A DNA stretch of 64,000 nucleotides from Halopelagius fulvigenes (GCF_042662625.1 NZ_JBHSXH010000009.1:620001-684000), one strand, 5' to 3'; positions 25,233 to 34,693 are shown, counted from the first letter of the stretch. Notes: generated by a model not told the origin, from the sequence alone. Numbers and translations are program-made.

Positions 25233-26216
25233 CTACGTCAGGTCCGCTTCCATCACGAACGTCGGTTGCTCCGCGGGGTCCGCGCGGGCGACGGCGGCGT
25301 CCGTCACCCACCGCGGCCCCTCGGGGACGAGGACGCGCGTGCGATCCGCGCCCGCCGCGGCGGCGTCGCGGGAGACGGCGGCGACGACCGCGCGGGCGGC
25401 CTCGGCGTCGTCGCGCGCCCACGCGCCGACGGCGTACTCGGCCCACGTCTCCGTCTCGCCGTCGTCGTTCTCCCTGTCGTACGTCCGGTTCCGGTAGGCG
25501 AACCCGCGGGTGCCGCCCCCGCGGACGACGAGCAGGCGGCCGTCGTTCGCGGCGTCGCGGAGTCTCTCCCGCGTCAGCGAAGAGAGCGCCCACGTCTCCT
25601 CGGGGTCCAAGACGAGGCCCTTCAGGTCGGTTCGAACGTCGCTGCCGGTCCAGAACGACCACGCGGCGTCCGGGTCGGCGTCCCCGCCCGCCTCGACGCG
25701 GAGGTCCGAGTCGGCCTCGGCGTCGGCGCCGGGTTCGGGGTGGACCCACCGGAACTCGATGCCGGGGTCGTAGCCGGTGTCGCGCGTGAGGCCGAGGCTG
25801 GCGACGTTCCACGAGAAGATCATGTTCCGAATCGCGGACGCGCCCGCCTCGCGGGCGAATCTGAACGTCGCGTCGCTCAGACGCTTCGCCAGCCCGCGCC
25901 CCCGGTAGTCGGGGTTGACGCGCATCCCCTGCGCCCACGCCTCGTACCCCGAGAGCGTCGTCACCTGCACGATGCCCCCGAGGTCCGTCGTCGGGGCGTC
26001 CGCGCCCACGTCGGCGACGAACGTCTGCCGCGTCTCGCCGTCGTCGTCGGCGATCCACTCGCGGTAGACGTCGCCGATGTAGTCGTCCACGCCGCGGTCG
26101 GCCCACGTCTCGCTGGTGAACGCCGCGACGGCGTCGTAATCCTCCTCGCGGGCGGGCCGGACGAGAACCGTCTCGCCCGTCTCGTCCTCGTACTCGTAGC
26201 GGGGACCGGCCGTCAT
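25233..26216 (-). CDS. GNAT-family N-acetyltransferase
   Basis: 327-residue acetyl-CoA-dependent transferase. The GNAT signature MRVNPDYRGRGLAKRLSDATFRFAREAG (seen in parts: VNPDYRGRGLAKRL) supplies the acetyl-CoA loop in residues about 105-125. The second half is a less conserved extension of about 170 residues. Its start is nine bases from the gatD stop, so both may be one leftward unit. The acceptor is unknown. Confidence 0.88.
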   Translation of the reverse strand: MTAGPRYEYEDETGETVLVRPAREEDYDAVAAFTSETWADRGVDDYIGDVYREWIADDDGETRQTFVADVGADAPTTDLGGIVQVTTLSGYEAWAQGMRVNPDYRGRGLAKRLSDATFRFAREAGASAIRNMIFSWNVASLGLTRDTGYDPGIEFRWVHPEPGADAEADSDLRVEAGGDADPDAAWSFWTGSDVRTDLKGLVLDPEETWALSSLTRERLRDAANDGRLLVVRGGGTRGFAYRNRTYDRENDDGETETWAEYAVGAWARDDAEAARAVVAAVSRDAAAAGADRTRVLVPEGPRWVTDAAVARADPAEQPTFVMEADLT

Positions 26217-26225
26217 CTCAGTATC

Positions 26226-27479
26226 TCACTCCCACGGCACGGAGCGCTGCTGGAGTTCGCCCGCCACGGAGCGAGTCATCGCCTCCGCCGGGTCGTCGAG
26301 GTTCGAAAGCGCCCACATGAGCTTCACCTTCGCCGTGCCGGGGAGGGTGTCGCCCGCCTCGACGACGCCCGCGTCCAACAGGTCCCGTCCGGTGTCGTAC
26401 ACCCGGTCGCAGACGCGGCCCCAGAGGCACTGGCTCGTCATGGCGACGACGACGCCGTCGTCCACGAGGTCCTCGATGACCGGGACGAAGTCGGTGTGGA
26501 CGTGGCCGAGTCCGGTCCCCTCGATTACGAGGCCGTCGAGGTCCGACTCCTTCAGGAACTCGCCGTAGCGCCCGACGTCCATGCCGGGCGTGAACTTCAG
26601 AAGATCCACGTCGCCGTCGAGTTCGGGCGACAGCGACGGGTCCGCCTCGTCCCGTTCGGCGTGTTCGCGGCGGAACGTGACCTCCTCGGACTCGTAGTCC
26701 ACCTCGCCTAACGGTTCCGCGCCGACCGTCTCGAACGCGTCGCGCCGGGAGGTGTGGTTCTTGCGGACGCGCGTGCCGCGGTGGAGGGCGCAGACGTCGT
26801 CGCTCTCGGTGGCGTGCATGCAGACGAGCACCTCCGCGCAGTCGGATTTGGCGGCCTCGACGGCGCAGACGGCGTTCATCACGTTGTCCGAGGAGGGGCG
26901 GTCCGCCGAGCGCTGACTGCCCGTGAAGACGACCGGCACGGGCGTATCGAGCATGAAGGAGAGCGCCGACGCGCTGAACTGCATCGTGTCGGTGCCGTGC
27001 ATGACGACGACGCCGTCCGCGCCGGCATCTATCTCCTCTTTGACGGCCTCCGCGAGGTCGCGCCACACTTCGGGCGTCGCGTTCTCCGAGAGGATGTTGG
27101 CGACGACGCGGCCCCGGTAGTTCGCCCGCCCCGCCAGGTCCGGGACGGCCCGGAGCACGTCTTCGGCGTCGAACTGCGCGGTCACCGCGCCGGTTCGGTA
27201 GTCCACCGTGGAGGCGATGGTGCCGCCGGTGGAGATGAGAGAGACCGTCGGCAGGTCGTCGTCGAACTCGATTTCCGACGACGAGGAGTCCGTCTGTGCG
27301 TCCTCGATGTCGTAGACGTCCGTCTCCAGTATCTCCACGTCGGCGTCGTCGCGGTCGATGCCGACGTTGTACCCGCCGTCGAGTTTGACGACGAGGTGGT
27401 CCGGAGTGGACGACGGCATCAACACGCCCTCGTTCGTGACGCCCGCGCGTTCGACGCGGACGCGGTCCCCTGCGTTCAT
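26226..27479 (-). CDS. gatD: Glutamyl-tRNA(Gln) amidotransferase subunit D
   Basis: Archaeal asparaginase-like subunit of GatDE, which releases ammonia from glutamine to make Gln-tRNA(Gln). The N-terminal small domain (about 1-75) is followed by a type I asparaginase-fold domain with the two catalytic threonine motifs (STGGTIAS, HGTDTMQ). The 417-residue length is normal. GatE is not in the window, as is usual for haloarchaea. It differs from the free asparaginase at 41767-42786. Confidence 0.95.
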   Translation of the reverse strand: MNAGDRVRVERAGVTNEGVLMPSSTPDHLVVKLDGGYNVGIDRDDADVEILETDVYDIEDAQTDSSSSEIEFDDDLPTVSLISTGGTIASTVDYRTGAVTAQFDAEDVLRAVPDLAGRANYRGRVVANILSENATPEVWRDLAEAVKEEIDAGADGVVVMHGTDTMQFSASALSFMLDTPVPVVFTGSQRSADRPSSDNVMNAVCAVEAAKSDCAEVLVCMHATESDDVCALHRGTRVRKNHTSRRDAFETVGAEPLGEVDYESEEVTFRREHAERDEADPSLSPELDGDVDLLKFTPGMDVGRYGEFLKESDLDGLVIEGTGLGHVHTDFVPVIEDLVDDGVVVAMTSQCLWGRVCDRVYDTGRDLLDAGVVEAGDTLPGTAKVKLMWALSNLDDPAEAMTRSVAGELQQRSVPWE

Positions 27480-27580
27480 ACCGCGACGTACCGCCGGGCG
27501 AGACTTGAAACCACCTTTTCGGCGTCGGGTGGGGACCGACGCGGCACAAGAGCCATGTTGCGGGCCGTCCCACGTCCACT

Positions 27581-28096
27581 ATGCAACGAAGCGACGAGAC
27601 GGAGTCCGCCACCCCCTCCACCTCCGTCTCCGCCTCCGATTTCGGCCTCGACGGGTTCGGCACGGACTCGGGCGAGGGCGACGCCGCCGCGCGCCGGAGC
27701 GAATCGAGCGGAAGCGGACGCCGACTCGGACGGGTGTTCTCGCCGAAGTCGTTCGCCGTCGTCCTCGTCTGTTCGCTTGCGGGCCTGTTGGTCGGCGGAG
27801 CGGTTCCATTCGTCGGGTTCGTCACCCGGTTCCTCGGCCTGTTCGCCGTGGGGTTCGCCGTCGGCCTGTTGGCGTCCCGGCGGCGCTACCTCGAAGTCGG
27901 CCTCGCGGGCGCACTCGCGTCCGGATTGACGTTTGTCCTCTCGACGCTCACCACGTTCGTCCCGTTCGCCGTCGATTTCCTCGCCCAGTACGGCGTCGCC
28001 GTCGCCGGAATCGGTGCGGGTGCCGGGCTGTTAGCGTCGCTGGCCGGACACTACTTCGGGCGCGACCTGCGGGACGGGCTAACCCGCGATATCTGA
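27581..28096 (+). CDS. Hypothetical membrane protein
   Basis: 171-residue protein with an acidic Ser/Glu-rich N-terminus (about 1-60) and three or four hydrophobic segments (about 62-84, 87-104, 110-130 and 137-157). The soluble tail precedes the RRLGRVFSPKSF basic stretch. It is a lone gene, divergent from gatD and convergent with the ArsR-like gene four bases away. I recognise no family motif. Confidence 0.65.
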   Translation: MQRSDETESATPSTSVSASDFGLDGFGTDSGEGDAAARRSESSGSGRRLGRVFSPKSFAVVLVCSLAGLLVGGAVPFVGFVTRFLGLFAVGFAVGLLASRRRYLEVGLAGALASGLTFVLSTLTTFVPFAVDFLAQYGVAVAGIGAGAGLLASLAGHYFGRDLRDGLTRDI

Positions 28097-28100
28097 GCGG

Positions 28101-28760
28101 CTACCCCGAGGAGACGGCCCACCCGTCCTCGTCGCGCGAGACCAATCCGCGCTCCGCGAGGTGTTCCAGCGACCGTTCGACCGACTCGGGCGCGGCGTTG
28201 ACCTCCTTCGCGATGCTTCGGACGGTTCGGGCCCCCCCGGCCACCGCCGCGAGCACTTCGGCGTAGAACCGGCTGTCCCCGTCTGAGCCGATTCGGTCGC
28301 TCAGGCGGTCCAACACGTCCGTCATCCGCCCGTGGACCCACCGCTGGGCGAGCGACAGTTCGTTCTCTAGCTCCTCCAGTCGGCCGACTTCGCGGGCCAA
28401 GTCGGCCACGTCGTCGGCCTCGTCCTTCGGGATGTCGAACGAGACGTGCGGACACCGCCCCGTCATGTCGAGACTGGGGTTGGCGGGGTAGGCGGACTTC
28501 GCGCCGAACCCGTACGGGGAGACGTTGACTTCGAGACGGAGGTTCCGAGAGATGTGGAAGTACTTCCGACGCTGGTCGTCGGTTCGAGACTCGATGAGAC
28601 CAGCGTCCTCCAGTTTGCGGAGGTGGTCTATGACCGCCTTCGGACTGACGCCGAGGTACTCGCTAATCTCCGTGACGTAGCACGGTTTGTGGGCGAGAAG
28701 CCGGAGAATACGCCGGCGGTTCTCGTTCCCGAGAAGGTCCAGGAGCACCGCGGAATCCAT
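28101..28760 (-). CDS. ArsR-type winged-helix regulator, two HTH domains
   Basis: 219-residue regulator. An N-terminal winged helix (about 1-75, with ISEYLGVSPKAVIDHLRKLEDAGL) is typical of ArsR/helix_turn_helix_20 proteins. The middle contains a conserved acidic helical block (LENELSLAQRWVHGRM), and the C-terminal 60 residues form a second winged helix (VRSIAKEVNAAPESVERSLEHLAERGLV). It stands alone. The effector is unknown; there is no conserved metal-binding cysteine pair. Confidence 0.85.
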   Translation of the reverse strand: MDSAVLLDLLGNENRRRILRLLAHKPCYVTEISEYLGVSPKAVIDHLRKLEDAGLIESRTDDQRRKYFHISRNLRLEVNVSPYGFGAKSAYPANPSLDMTGRCPHVSFDIPKDEADDVADLAREVGRLEELENELSLAQRWVHGRMTDVLDRLSDRIGSDGDSRFYAEVLAAVAGGARTVRSIAKEVNAAPESVERSLEHLAERGLVSRDEDGWAVSSG

Positions 28761-28877
28761 AACCGTAGGTAAATCGTGAGGACGGAAAAGGATGACTCCC
28801 CTCGCCGGGGGTGCGACCGAGTCGCACGCCGCCGCCGTCTCCGAACTCGCGGCGACTCCCCGCCGCCCCGAAGACCG

Positions 28878-29573
28878 CTACCGGGTCGAATCGCCGAGTC
28901 GGTCGAACGCCCGCGCGGCGAGTGCGACGGACGCGAACGACAGGGCGACGGTGATGCCCGCGAGCAGCAGCCCGGGTTCGTACTTCAGGGGCGGGTAGAA
29001 GCCGAACCCGTAGTCGTACACGTCGTTGACGAGTGCGAGGGCGAGAGCGACGACGAGGGCTTCCCGCGTCGTCCGCCCGTAGTACGGTATCAGCGCCGCC
29101 TCCGCGACGAACAGCAGGTGGGTGAGCATAATGCCCCAGTAGTCCCACAGCAGGCCCGGCGAGAATCCGAAATAGAGGTCCGGACGGAGGTTCAACGCAA
29201 CGGCGGTCCAGACGCCGTACTTCACCAGCCAGACGAACGCCAGCGTGTGGAGCACGGCGAGGACGCGGTTGTTCGGCGCGTCGGTGACGGGTTCTCCGAC
29301 GCGCGGAAGCAGCGTCGCCAACGAGAGCGTCGCGAGCGCCAGCGCCGTCGGCGAGTCGCCGAACAGGGGGTAGAGCATCGAACTCACGTCCGCCAAGGAG
29401 GGGTCGGAGTGGACGTAGAAGCTGACGCCGACGAAGAACGCCGCGGCGTTGACGACGAGAAGCCACCCGAGGCTCGCGCCGTTGCCGAGGTAGTACTGCA
29501 CCCACCGCACCGGGAACGGGCGTCGGAGTCGGTTCGCCCGCGCCGCCGTCGCCGTCGTCTCGTCGTCCGCCAT
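28878..29573 (-). CDS. DUF1405 membrane protein
   Basis: 231-residue membrane protein with six or seven hydrophobic segments starting at about residue 30. It carries DUF1405 signatures WLLVVNAAAFFVGVSFY and KYGVWTAVALNL. The start ATG 29573 gives a normal length. A much longer upstream frame is an antisense shadow of gpmI. Function is unknown. It is divergent from gpmI, 160 bp away. Confidence 0.85.
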   Translation of the reverse strand: MADDETTATAARANRLRRPFPVRWVQYYLGNGASLGWLLVVNAAAFFVGVSFYVHSDPSLADVSSMLYPLFGDSPTALALATLSLATLLPRVGEPVTDAPNNRVLAVLHTLAFVWLVKYGVWTAVALNLRPDLYFGFSPGLLWDYWGIMLTHLLFVAEAALIPYYGRTTREALVVALALALVNDVYDYGFGFYPPLKYEPGLLLAGITVALSFASVALAARAFDRLGDSTR

Positions 29574-29733
29574 CGCTCGCAGGAACGCCCGGCGCGCGAA
29601 AGAAGGTGTCGCGTCGGCGGCGGAACCGCCAGCGTCGAACTGTCGGGCGGAACGCCCCCGCCGCGGCGATTCCGTCAGTCCGACGACCGCCTGAAACGAA
29701 GAGTAGTTACCGCTCGCCGCCCACCGTCCGACC

Positions 29734-31251
29734 ATGCAAGCTGCGCTCGTTATCCTCGACGGTTGGGGCCTCGGTAACCACGACCGACGCGACGCGGTGA
29801 AGGAGGCCGAGACGCCGAACTTCGACCGGTACGCCGAGACCGGCGCGTACGGGACGCTCGACGTCTCGGGCCGCCGCGTCGGACTGCCCGAGGGCCAGAT
29901 GGGCAACAGCGAAGTCGGCCACCTCAACATCGGCGCGGGGCGCGTCGTCAAGCAGGCGTACACGCGCATCAACGACTCCATCGACGACGGGAGTTTCCGC
30001 GAGAACGACGTCATCGCGGGCGCGCTCGACCACGTCGAGGAGACGGGCGGGCGCGTCCACTTCATGGGCCTCGTCAGCGCCGGCGGCGTCCACTCCCAAC
30101 AACTCCACCTCCACGCCCTCATCGGACTCGCCGCAGACCGGGGCGTCGAAGCCGTCACGCACGCCTTCACCGACGGGCGCGACACCGACCCGCACAGCGG
30201 CGAGGGCTACCTCCACGAACTGGAGTCGGTCGTCGAGAAGAACGAGACGGGCGACGTGGCCACCGTCTCCGGGCGGTACTACGCGATGGACCGCGACCAG
30301 AACTGGGAGCGGACGAAGAAGGCGTACGACGCCATCGTCCACCGCAAGGCGGAGTACGAGGCCGACAGCGCCGTCGAAGCGGTCAAGCAGTCCTACGAGC
30401 GAAACGAGACCGACGAGTTCGTCGAACCGACGCTGATATCCGGCGGTCCGGCGCTGGAGGACGGCGACGCCGTCTTCTTCTTCAACTTCCGACCCGACCG
30501 CGCCCGGCAGATGGTCAGTCTGCTGGCGAACCTCCGTCCGGAGGACTGGTCGTTCGACCCCGACCCGCCGGACATCCACCTCGCGACGATGACCGAGTAC
30601 GACGAGACGTTCGACTTCCCCGTGGCGTACCCGCCGGAGGACCCGAAGGACACGCTCGGAGAGGTGCTCTCGCGGGAGGGCAAGACCCAACTCCGCCTCG
30701 CCGAATCCGAGAAGTACGCCCACGTCACCTACTTCCTCAACGGCGGCCGCGAGGTGAAGTTCGACGGCGAGATTCGGCGCATCGTCGAGAGCCCGGACGT
30801 GCCGACGTACGACATGCAACCGGAGATGAACGCCGATGAGGTCACCGACACCGCGATCGACATCATCGACTCCGAGGACCCCGACGCCCTCGTCCTCAAC
30901 TACGCGAACCCCGACATGGTGGGCCACACCGGCGACTTCGACGCCGCCGTCGCGGCCGTCGAAGCGGTCGATAGGCAGTTGGGCCGCCTCGCTGCCGCCG
31001 TCCAACGCGCGGGCGGACACACGCTCATCACCGCCGACCACGGCAACGCCGACGACATGGGGACGGCGGACAGTCCCTTCACCGCGCACACGACGAACTC
31101 GGTTCCGTTCGTCTACCTCGCGCCCGACGGCACCGACGGCGGACGGCGCGTCCGCGCAGGCGGGTCGCTCTGCGACCTCGCGCCGACGATGCTCGAACTG
31201 ATGGGGATGGAGCGACCGGAGACGATGACCGGGCAGTCGCTCCTCGAATAG
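29734..31251 (+). CDS. gpmI: 2,3-bisphosphoglycerate-independent phosphoglycerate mutase
   Basis: Interconverts 3- and 2-phosphoglycerate in glycolysis and gluconeogenesis, using two manganese ions. At 505 residues it has the alkaline-phosphatase-fold core. Visible motifs are ILDGWG, the nucleophile serine in GQMGNSEVGHLN near residue 60, VTHAFTDGRDTDPHSG, PDMVGHTGDFDA and ITADHGNADDM. All expected metal ligands appear present. It is monocistronic, divergent from the DUF1405 gene. Confidence 0.97.
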   Translation: MQAALVILDGWGLGNHDRRDAVKEAETPNFDRYAETGAYGTLDVSGRRVGLPEGQMGNSEVGHLNIGAGRVVKQAYTRINDSIDDGSFRENDVIAGALDHVEETGGRVHFMGLVSAGGVHSQQLHLHALIGLAADRGVEAVTHAFTDGRDTDPHSGEGYLHELESVVEKNETGDVATVSGRYYAMDRDQNWERTKKAYDAIVHRKAEYEADSAVEAVKQSYERNETDEFVEPTLISGGPALEDGDAVFFFNFRPDRARQMVSLLANLRPEDWSFDPDPPDIHLATMTEYDETFDFPVAYPPEDPKDTLGEVLSREGKTQLRLAESEKYAHVTYFLNGGREVKFDGEIRRIVESPDVPTYDMQPEMNADEVTDTAIDIIDSEDPDALVLNYANPDMVGHTGDFDAAVAAVEAVDRQLGRLAAAVQRAGGHTLITADHGNADDMGTADSPFTAHTTNSVPFVYLAPDGTDGGRRVRAGGSLCDLAPTMLELMGMERPETMTGQSLLE

Positions 31252-31275
31252 CGTTCGGGCGCTTCTTCGCCCGCG

Positions 31276-31935
31276 TCAGACCGCGTCTTTTCCGCTTCGT
31301 CTCCGCTCGTCGTACCACTCGTAGAGCGTCGGGGCCACGAGCAACGCCGCCGCGAGGGCCGCCGCGACGCCGAGTCGAAGGTCGATAGCGCCGGCCACGT
31401 CCCCCGCCGCGAGCGTCTCCGCCGACGCGCCCGCGAGGACGCCCGCGACGGCCCACGGCGTCTCTCCGACCGCCGTCCCGACGACGAACGCGCCGAGGCG
31501 GACGCCGGAGACGCCCGCGGCGACGGAGACGACGTCCGACGGCGCGGGGAGGAGCCTGCTGGCGACGACGCTCCGAACGTCGCCGGTTCGCTCGACGAAC
31601 GCCTCGCCGGCGGCGGCGACCCTGCCGCCGCGGCCGAACCGCCTCGCGAAGAGGAACGGCGGAACGCTCGTGAGGACGATGAGTGCGAGCGCGAACGGCA
31701 CGCCGCCGACGCCGAACGCGTACCCGACGACGACGGCCAGAAGCGTCGTCGGCCACGCGAGAAGCGGTCGGGCGAGCGCCAGACAGACGGCGACGGCGAC
31801 GAACCGCGTCGGGTCGGCCGTCGCCCACGCGAGGCGCGAGAGGACGGCGTCCGGCGAGGTGACCGCGGCGGCGACTACGACCGCGGCCAACGCGGCACCG
31901 ACGCCGATTCGAGCGCCGAAGCGGAGTCGTCGCAT
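31276..31935 (-). CDS. TVP38/TMEM64 (VTT-domain) membrane protein
   Basis: 219-residue membrane protein with about five hydrophobic segments, of the DedA/VTT superfamily. The central pattern GYAFGVGG, then FARRFGRGG and SRLLPAPSDVVSVAAGVSGV matches TVP38-like proteins, which act in membrane lipid scrambling or envelope maintenance. It ends convergently with gpmI 24 bp away. The substrate is unknown. Confidence 0.83.
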   Translation of the reverse strand: MRRLRFGARIGVGAALAAVVVAAAVTSPDAVLSRLAWATADPTRFVAVAVCLALARPLLAWPTTLLAVVVGYAFGVGGVPFALALIVLTSVPPFLFARRFGRGGRVAAAGEAFVERTGDVRSVVASRLLPAPSDVVSVAAGVSGVRLGAFVVGTAVGETPWAVAGVLAGASAETLAAGDVAGAIDLRLGVAAALAAALLVAPTLYEWYDERRRSGKDAV

Positions 31936-32087
31936 CGTCTCCTCCTGGCTCCCGACCCGATATACGCCTTGTGCCTCGGCCGGGAACCGGCGTCCGTCGC
32001 GAGCGGAGTCGTCACCGCCGTCACCGCGCGAGGCGACCGAAGCGCGCTGCGTTTTTGGTCTCGCACCGCGCAGGTGGAGGCGTAGCC

Positions 32088-32621
32088 GTGCCCGACGACG
32101 AGTCCGACGCGCAAGCCGACCTGTCCGCGTTCGACGGCGGCGGCGCGGAGGCCGACACCGACACCGAGGCCGACGCCGAGAGCGACGCGACCGGGAGTTC
32201 GGCCGACCCGAGGACGCACTCGCCCGACGACGGCCCGGTCGAAACCGACGTTCGGGAGATGGACGCCGAGGAACGCGTCGAACTCGCCGTGGACCTCTTG
32301 GCGCACCTCGAAGCGGACGAACTTCCGCTCTCGGACGTCGTGGACCGGATCGAGACGGTGACGACGAACCCGACGCTCACGCGGGATATCTTAGACGCCG
32401 CCGAACTCCGCGGCGTAATCGACCGCGAGGGCGGGAACATCCGGACGCGCCGCGGCGGGACGTACGTCAGGTTCGAAGAACAGGTCGTCCGACGCGAGGG
32501 CGAGTTCGACTGCCGTCGCTGCGGCGCGAGCATCTCGACGGGACACTTCGTCCGCTTCGAAACCGGCGAACTCGGGCCGTTCGGCTCCTCGTGCGTCCGG
32601 AAAGTGCTCGGCCGTGAGTAA
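32088..32621 (+). CDS. DUF5830-type acidic zinc-ribbon-like protein
   Basis: 177-residue protein with a very acidic, low-complexity N-terminus (about 1-60), a helical middle (AEERVELAVDLLAHLEADELPLSDVVDRI, seen in parts), and a C-terminal cysteine segment. The cysteine motif CRRCG, followed by a third cysteine in SSCVRK, suggests metal binding. The start is GTG 32088, preferred on frame and composition. Related proteins are haloarchaea-specific and of unknown function. Confidence 0.75.
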   Translation: MPDDESDAQADLSAFDGGGAEADTDTEADAESDATGSSADPRTHSPDDGPVETDVREMDAEERVELAVDLLAHLEADELPLSDVVDRIETVTTNPTLTRDILDAAELRGVIDREGGNIRTRRGGTYVRFEEQVVRREGEFDCRRCGASISTGHFVRFETGELGPFGSSCVRKVLGRE

Positions 32622-32658
32622 GAGCGAGAGAACCGCAGACCGCAGACGCCCGCGGCGT

Positions 32659-33894
32659 CTACCTGCCCCGCCGCAGTTCTTCGATGAGCTGTTCGATGAG
32701 CTCCCGCTGGCGGCGGATCTCCTCGCCCTGCGCCTCGACCGTCTCCCGAAGCGCCGCGACTTCGTCGGCGAGGGCGTCCTCGGCGACGGGGCCCGCCGAC
32801 TCGAACCCCGAGTTCTCGAACCCCGAATCGTCGCGCTCTCCGTCCCGCGCGTCCCGCGCGCCGCCTTCCTCGGATCGAGCGTTCGCGCTCTCGCCCGACG
32901 GCGTTTCCGTCTCCGACTCGCTCCGACCGGTCGCGGACGGTGCGTCGGCGCTCGCCCCCGAAGGCGCCTCCGCGGGCGCTTCCGCCGCCTGCGCGTTCGC
33001 CGCGTCGCCCGCACCGGCGTCGGCGGTGGTCGTCTCCGCCGTCTGCGCGTCGGCCGTTTGCGTCTCCGCCGTCCGAACCTCCGCCGCCTGCCGTCCGGCG
33101 GGGACGCGCGCCGACGCCGATCCGGCCTCCGCTTCGGGGTCGGCGACCCGCGTCGCGTTCTTCGGTTCGTCGGAGAGTTCCGCGGGGTTCGCGCTCAGCG
33201 GGTCCGGCCCGTCGCCGAACGACACCGCGCCGGTTTCGGCGGGTTCCTCGTCATCGGGTTCGTTCGCGGCGCGGAGTTCCTCCAGCGAGCCGACGCCCCA
33301 GTAGTCCAGAAGCGTCGATTCGAGGGCCTCGCGGACGGCGCGCGCGTCCTCGTTCGGGGTCTTGAACCGCTCCTGCCGACCGCCGACGGTCATGACGACG
33401 GAGGTGGCGACGCTCCCGTCCTCGAAGGTGAGGTCGGTCACGTCCTCGTAGCGGTACTCCTCGTAGTCTTCGTCCCAGAGGCTGCTCCCGATGTGTCTGA
33501 CGACGCGTGCGCCCGCGACGACCAACGTGAGTTCGCTGAATCTGAACAGTCGCTCCACCGACTCCCCCTCCTGAAGGATGCCGTTCGTCCTCAGGACGCC
33601 CTCCACGAGGGGGTGGAGGACTCCGTCGAGATACTTCGACGGGAGCGCGAACGTCTCCGACCCGTCGAGACCGTACTTGAGGGTCACTTTCGACTTCCGA
33701 CGGCCTTCCGATACCGTCACTCGCTCTGCATCGTGCGGGTACTCCTCGACGGACTCGTCCGAGAGGAGGCCTTCGGCCCTGTAGACGAGCGTCCGCGTCG
33801 GCGTCGCGTACAGTTCGTCTTCACCGCCGAGACCGAGACGGGTGACGACGGCCTCCCCGCCGAGGGCGGACTGGACGATCTGCGGTTGACTCAT
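32659..33894 (-). CDS. DUF7115-like haloarchaeal protein with low-complexity linker
   Basis: 411-residue soluble protein. Residues 1-200 are an ordered domain with PH-like beta patterns (ELYATPTRTLVYRAEG, then VARHIGSSLWDEDYEEYRYEDV as separate pieces). Residues 210-360 are a repetitive Ala/Thr/Glu-rich linker with TAETQTADAQTAE-like units. A predicted coiled coil ends the protein (ALRETVEAQGEEIRRQRELIEQ). It is divergent from the tRNA-Met gene. It may bind a membrane or partner, but no function is known. Confidence 0.7.
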   Translation of the reverse strand: MSQPQIVQSALGGEAVVTRLGLGGEDELYATPTRTLVYRAEGLLSDESVEEYPHDAERVTVSEGRRKSKVTLKYGLDGSETFALPSKYLDGVLHPLVEGVLRTNGILQEGESVERLFRFSELTLVVAGARVVRHIGSSLWDEDYEEYRYEDVTDLTFEDGSVATSVVMTVGGRQERFKTPNEDARAVREALESTLLDYWGVGSLEELRAANEPDDEEPAETGAVSFGDGPDPLSANPAELSDEPKNATRVADPEAEAGSASARVPAGRQAAEVRTAETQTADAQTAETTTADAGAGDAANAQAAEAPAEAPSGASADAPSATGRSESETETPSGESANARSEEGGARDARDGERDDSGFENSGFESAGPVAEDALADEVAALRETVEAQGEEIRRQRELIEQLIEELRRGR

Positions 33895-34023
33895 AGGTGC
33901 GTTGTCCCCGTGCCTGTTGATAAATCCGCGGGTGATTCACGCGCGGTACGAGGTGTGCTGACACGCCCATCGGCGAGGACGGATGAGAAGGTTAAAGATA
34001 CTCATCGCACAACGAGAGAGTGA

Positions 34024-34176
34024 GCCCGGGTGGCTTAGCTGGACATAGCGCCGCACTCATAGGGTTTCTGAGATTCGGTGCGGTAACGCCTTGGAAGCCT
34101 CCGCGTGCAATCGGGGCCCGCCGAGCCTCGGACCTGAGTCATGCGGAGATCGCGGGTTCGGAGCCCGCCCCGGGCA
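34024..34176 (+). tRNA. Elongator tRNA-Met (anticodon CAT) with intron
   Basis: Exons 34024-34061 and 34141-34176 fold as a tRNA: acceptor GCCCGGG/CCCGGGC, T stem GCGGG/CCCGC, anticodon stem CCGCA/TGCGG, anticodon CAT at 34058-34060 and discriminator A. The 79-nt insertion lies after position 37, the standard archaeal site. Splicing by the tRNA endonuclease is required. The equivalent tRNA of Haloferax volcanii also has an intron here, from established knowledge. Confidence 0.95.
34062..34140 (+). other. tRNA-Met intron with bulge-helix-bulge splice motif
   Basis: The exon-intron junctions form a near-ideal bulge-helix-bulge. The central helix is CTCA (34056-34059) with TGAG (34135-34138). 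The 5' bulge TAG (34060-34062) and the 3' bulge TCA (34139-34141) are each cut after the second base. The next helix is GGTT (34063-34066) with GACC (34131-34134, one G-U pair). Intron length is 79 nt. Confidence 0.9.
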
Positions 34177-34664
34177 TTTTCGATTCCTCACGCTCCGAGC
34201 GACGGCGTTCTTCGAGCGAGTTCTCGTTCGTCCGTCGCACCGGATACGCTCGACTGTCGGCGGTAGGGACAGTCGGGAGCGGCCAATCGCGGTGATTTCC
34301 GTACCATTTCTCGTACGGTGGGATACCGCTCAACGTACCGTGTTCCGAACGGACAGCCCCGACATGCCGTCTCGCACTCGACCGTTTCGACCCTCAGTAG
34401 TTCCATCAACTTCCGCTTCGCTCGTTCACTCGATTCACGCAATACTGGATACCGTGGTATGTTGTCGCTTGTTCCATATCTGATCTATGAGCACGCCGCA
34501 GCGGGCACCGAATAGTCGATACGAGAAGAGTAGGTTGCGGGCAACCCGCCGACAGCGTCCGGTCGGGACGAGACGGAAGGGTCGAAGTCGGAAAACGGCG
34601 CGAAGGATCGACAGTACAGCCGTCGCTACGCGGTCGAAGCGCCGAAAGAAAGGAAATCGAAGGG
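34177..34664. other. 490-bp gap after tRNA-Met with two hairpins, no supported gene
   Basis: Contains CGACTGTC/GACAGTCG (34251-34258 and 34268-34275) and CCGTAC/GTACGG near 34299-34318. The first may end the tRNA transcript. An Arg/Lys-rich frame of 66 codons at 34487-34687 was rejected as non-haloarchaeal in composition. The region is slightly less GC-rich than the average. Confidence 0.4.
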
Positions 34665-34680
34665 CCGGAGCGAACTCCGG
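34665..34680 (-). terminator. Terminator of the surface glycoprotein transcript
   Basis: On the minus strand, 14 bp past the glycoprotein stop, the perfect stem CCGGAG/CTCCGG with a 4-base loop is followed by a pyrimidine-rich TTTCCTTTCTTT run. This fits a transcription terminator for a very highly expressed gene. Confidence 0.6.
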
Positions 34681-34693
34681 TGGTTAGCGGTCG

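Noticed and set aside
34487..34687. 66-codon frame between tRNA-Met and the surface glycoprotein
   Set aside because: Very basic composition and no homology that I recognise. It overlaps the probable terminator.
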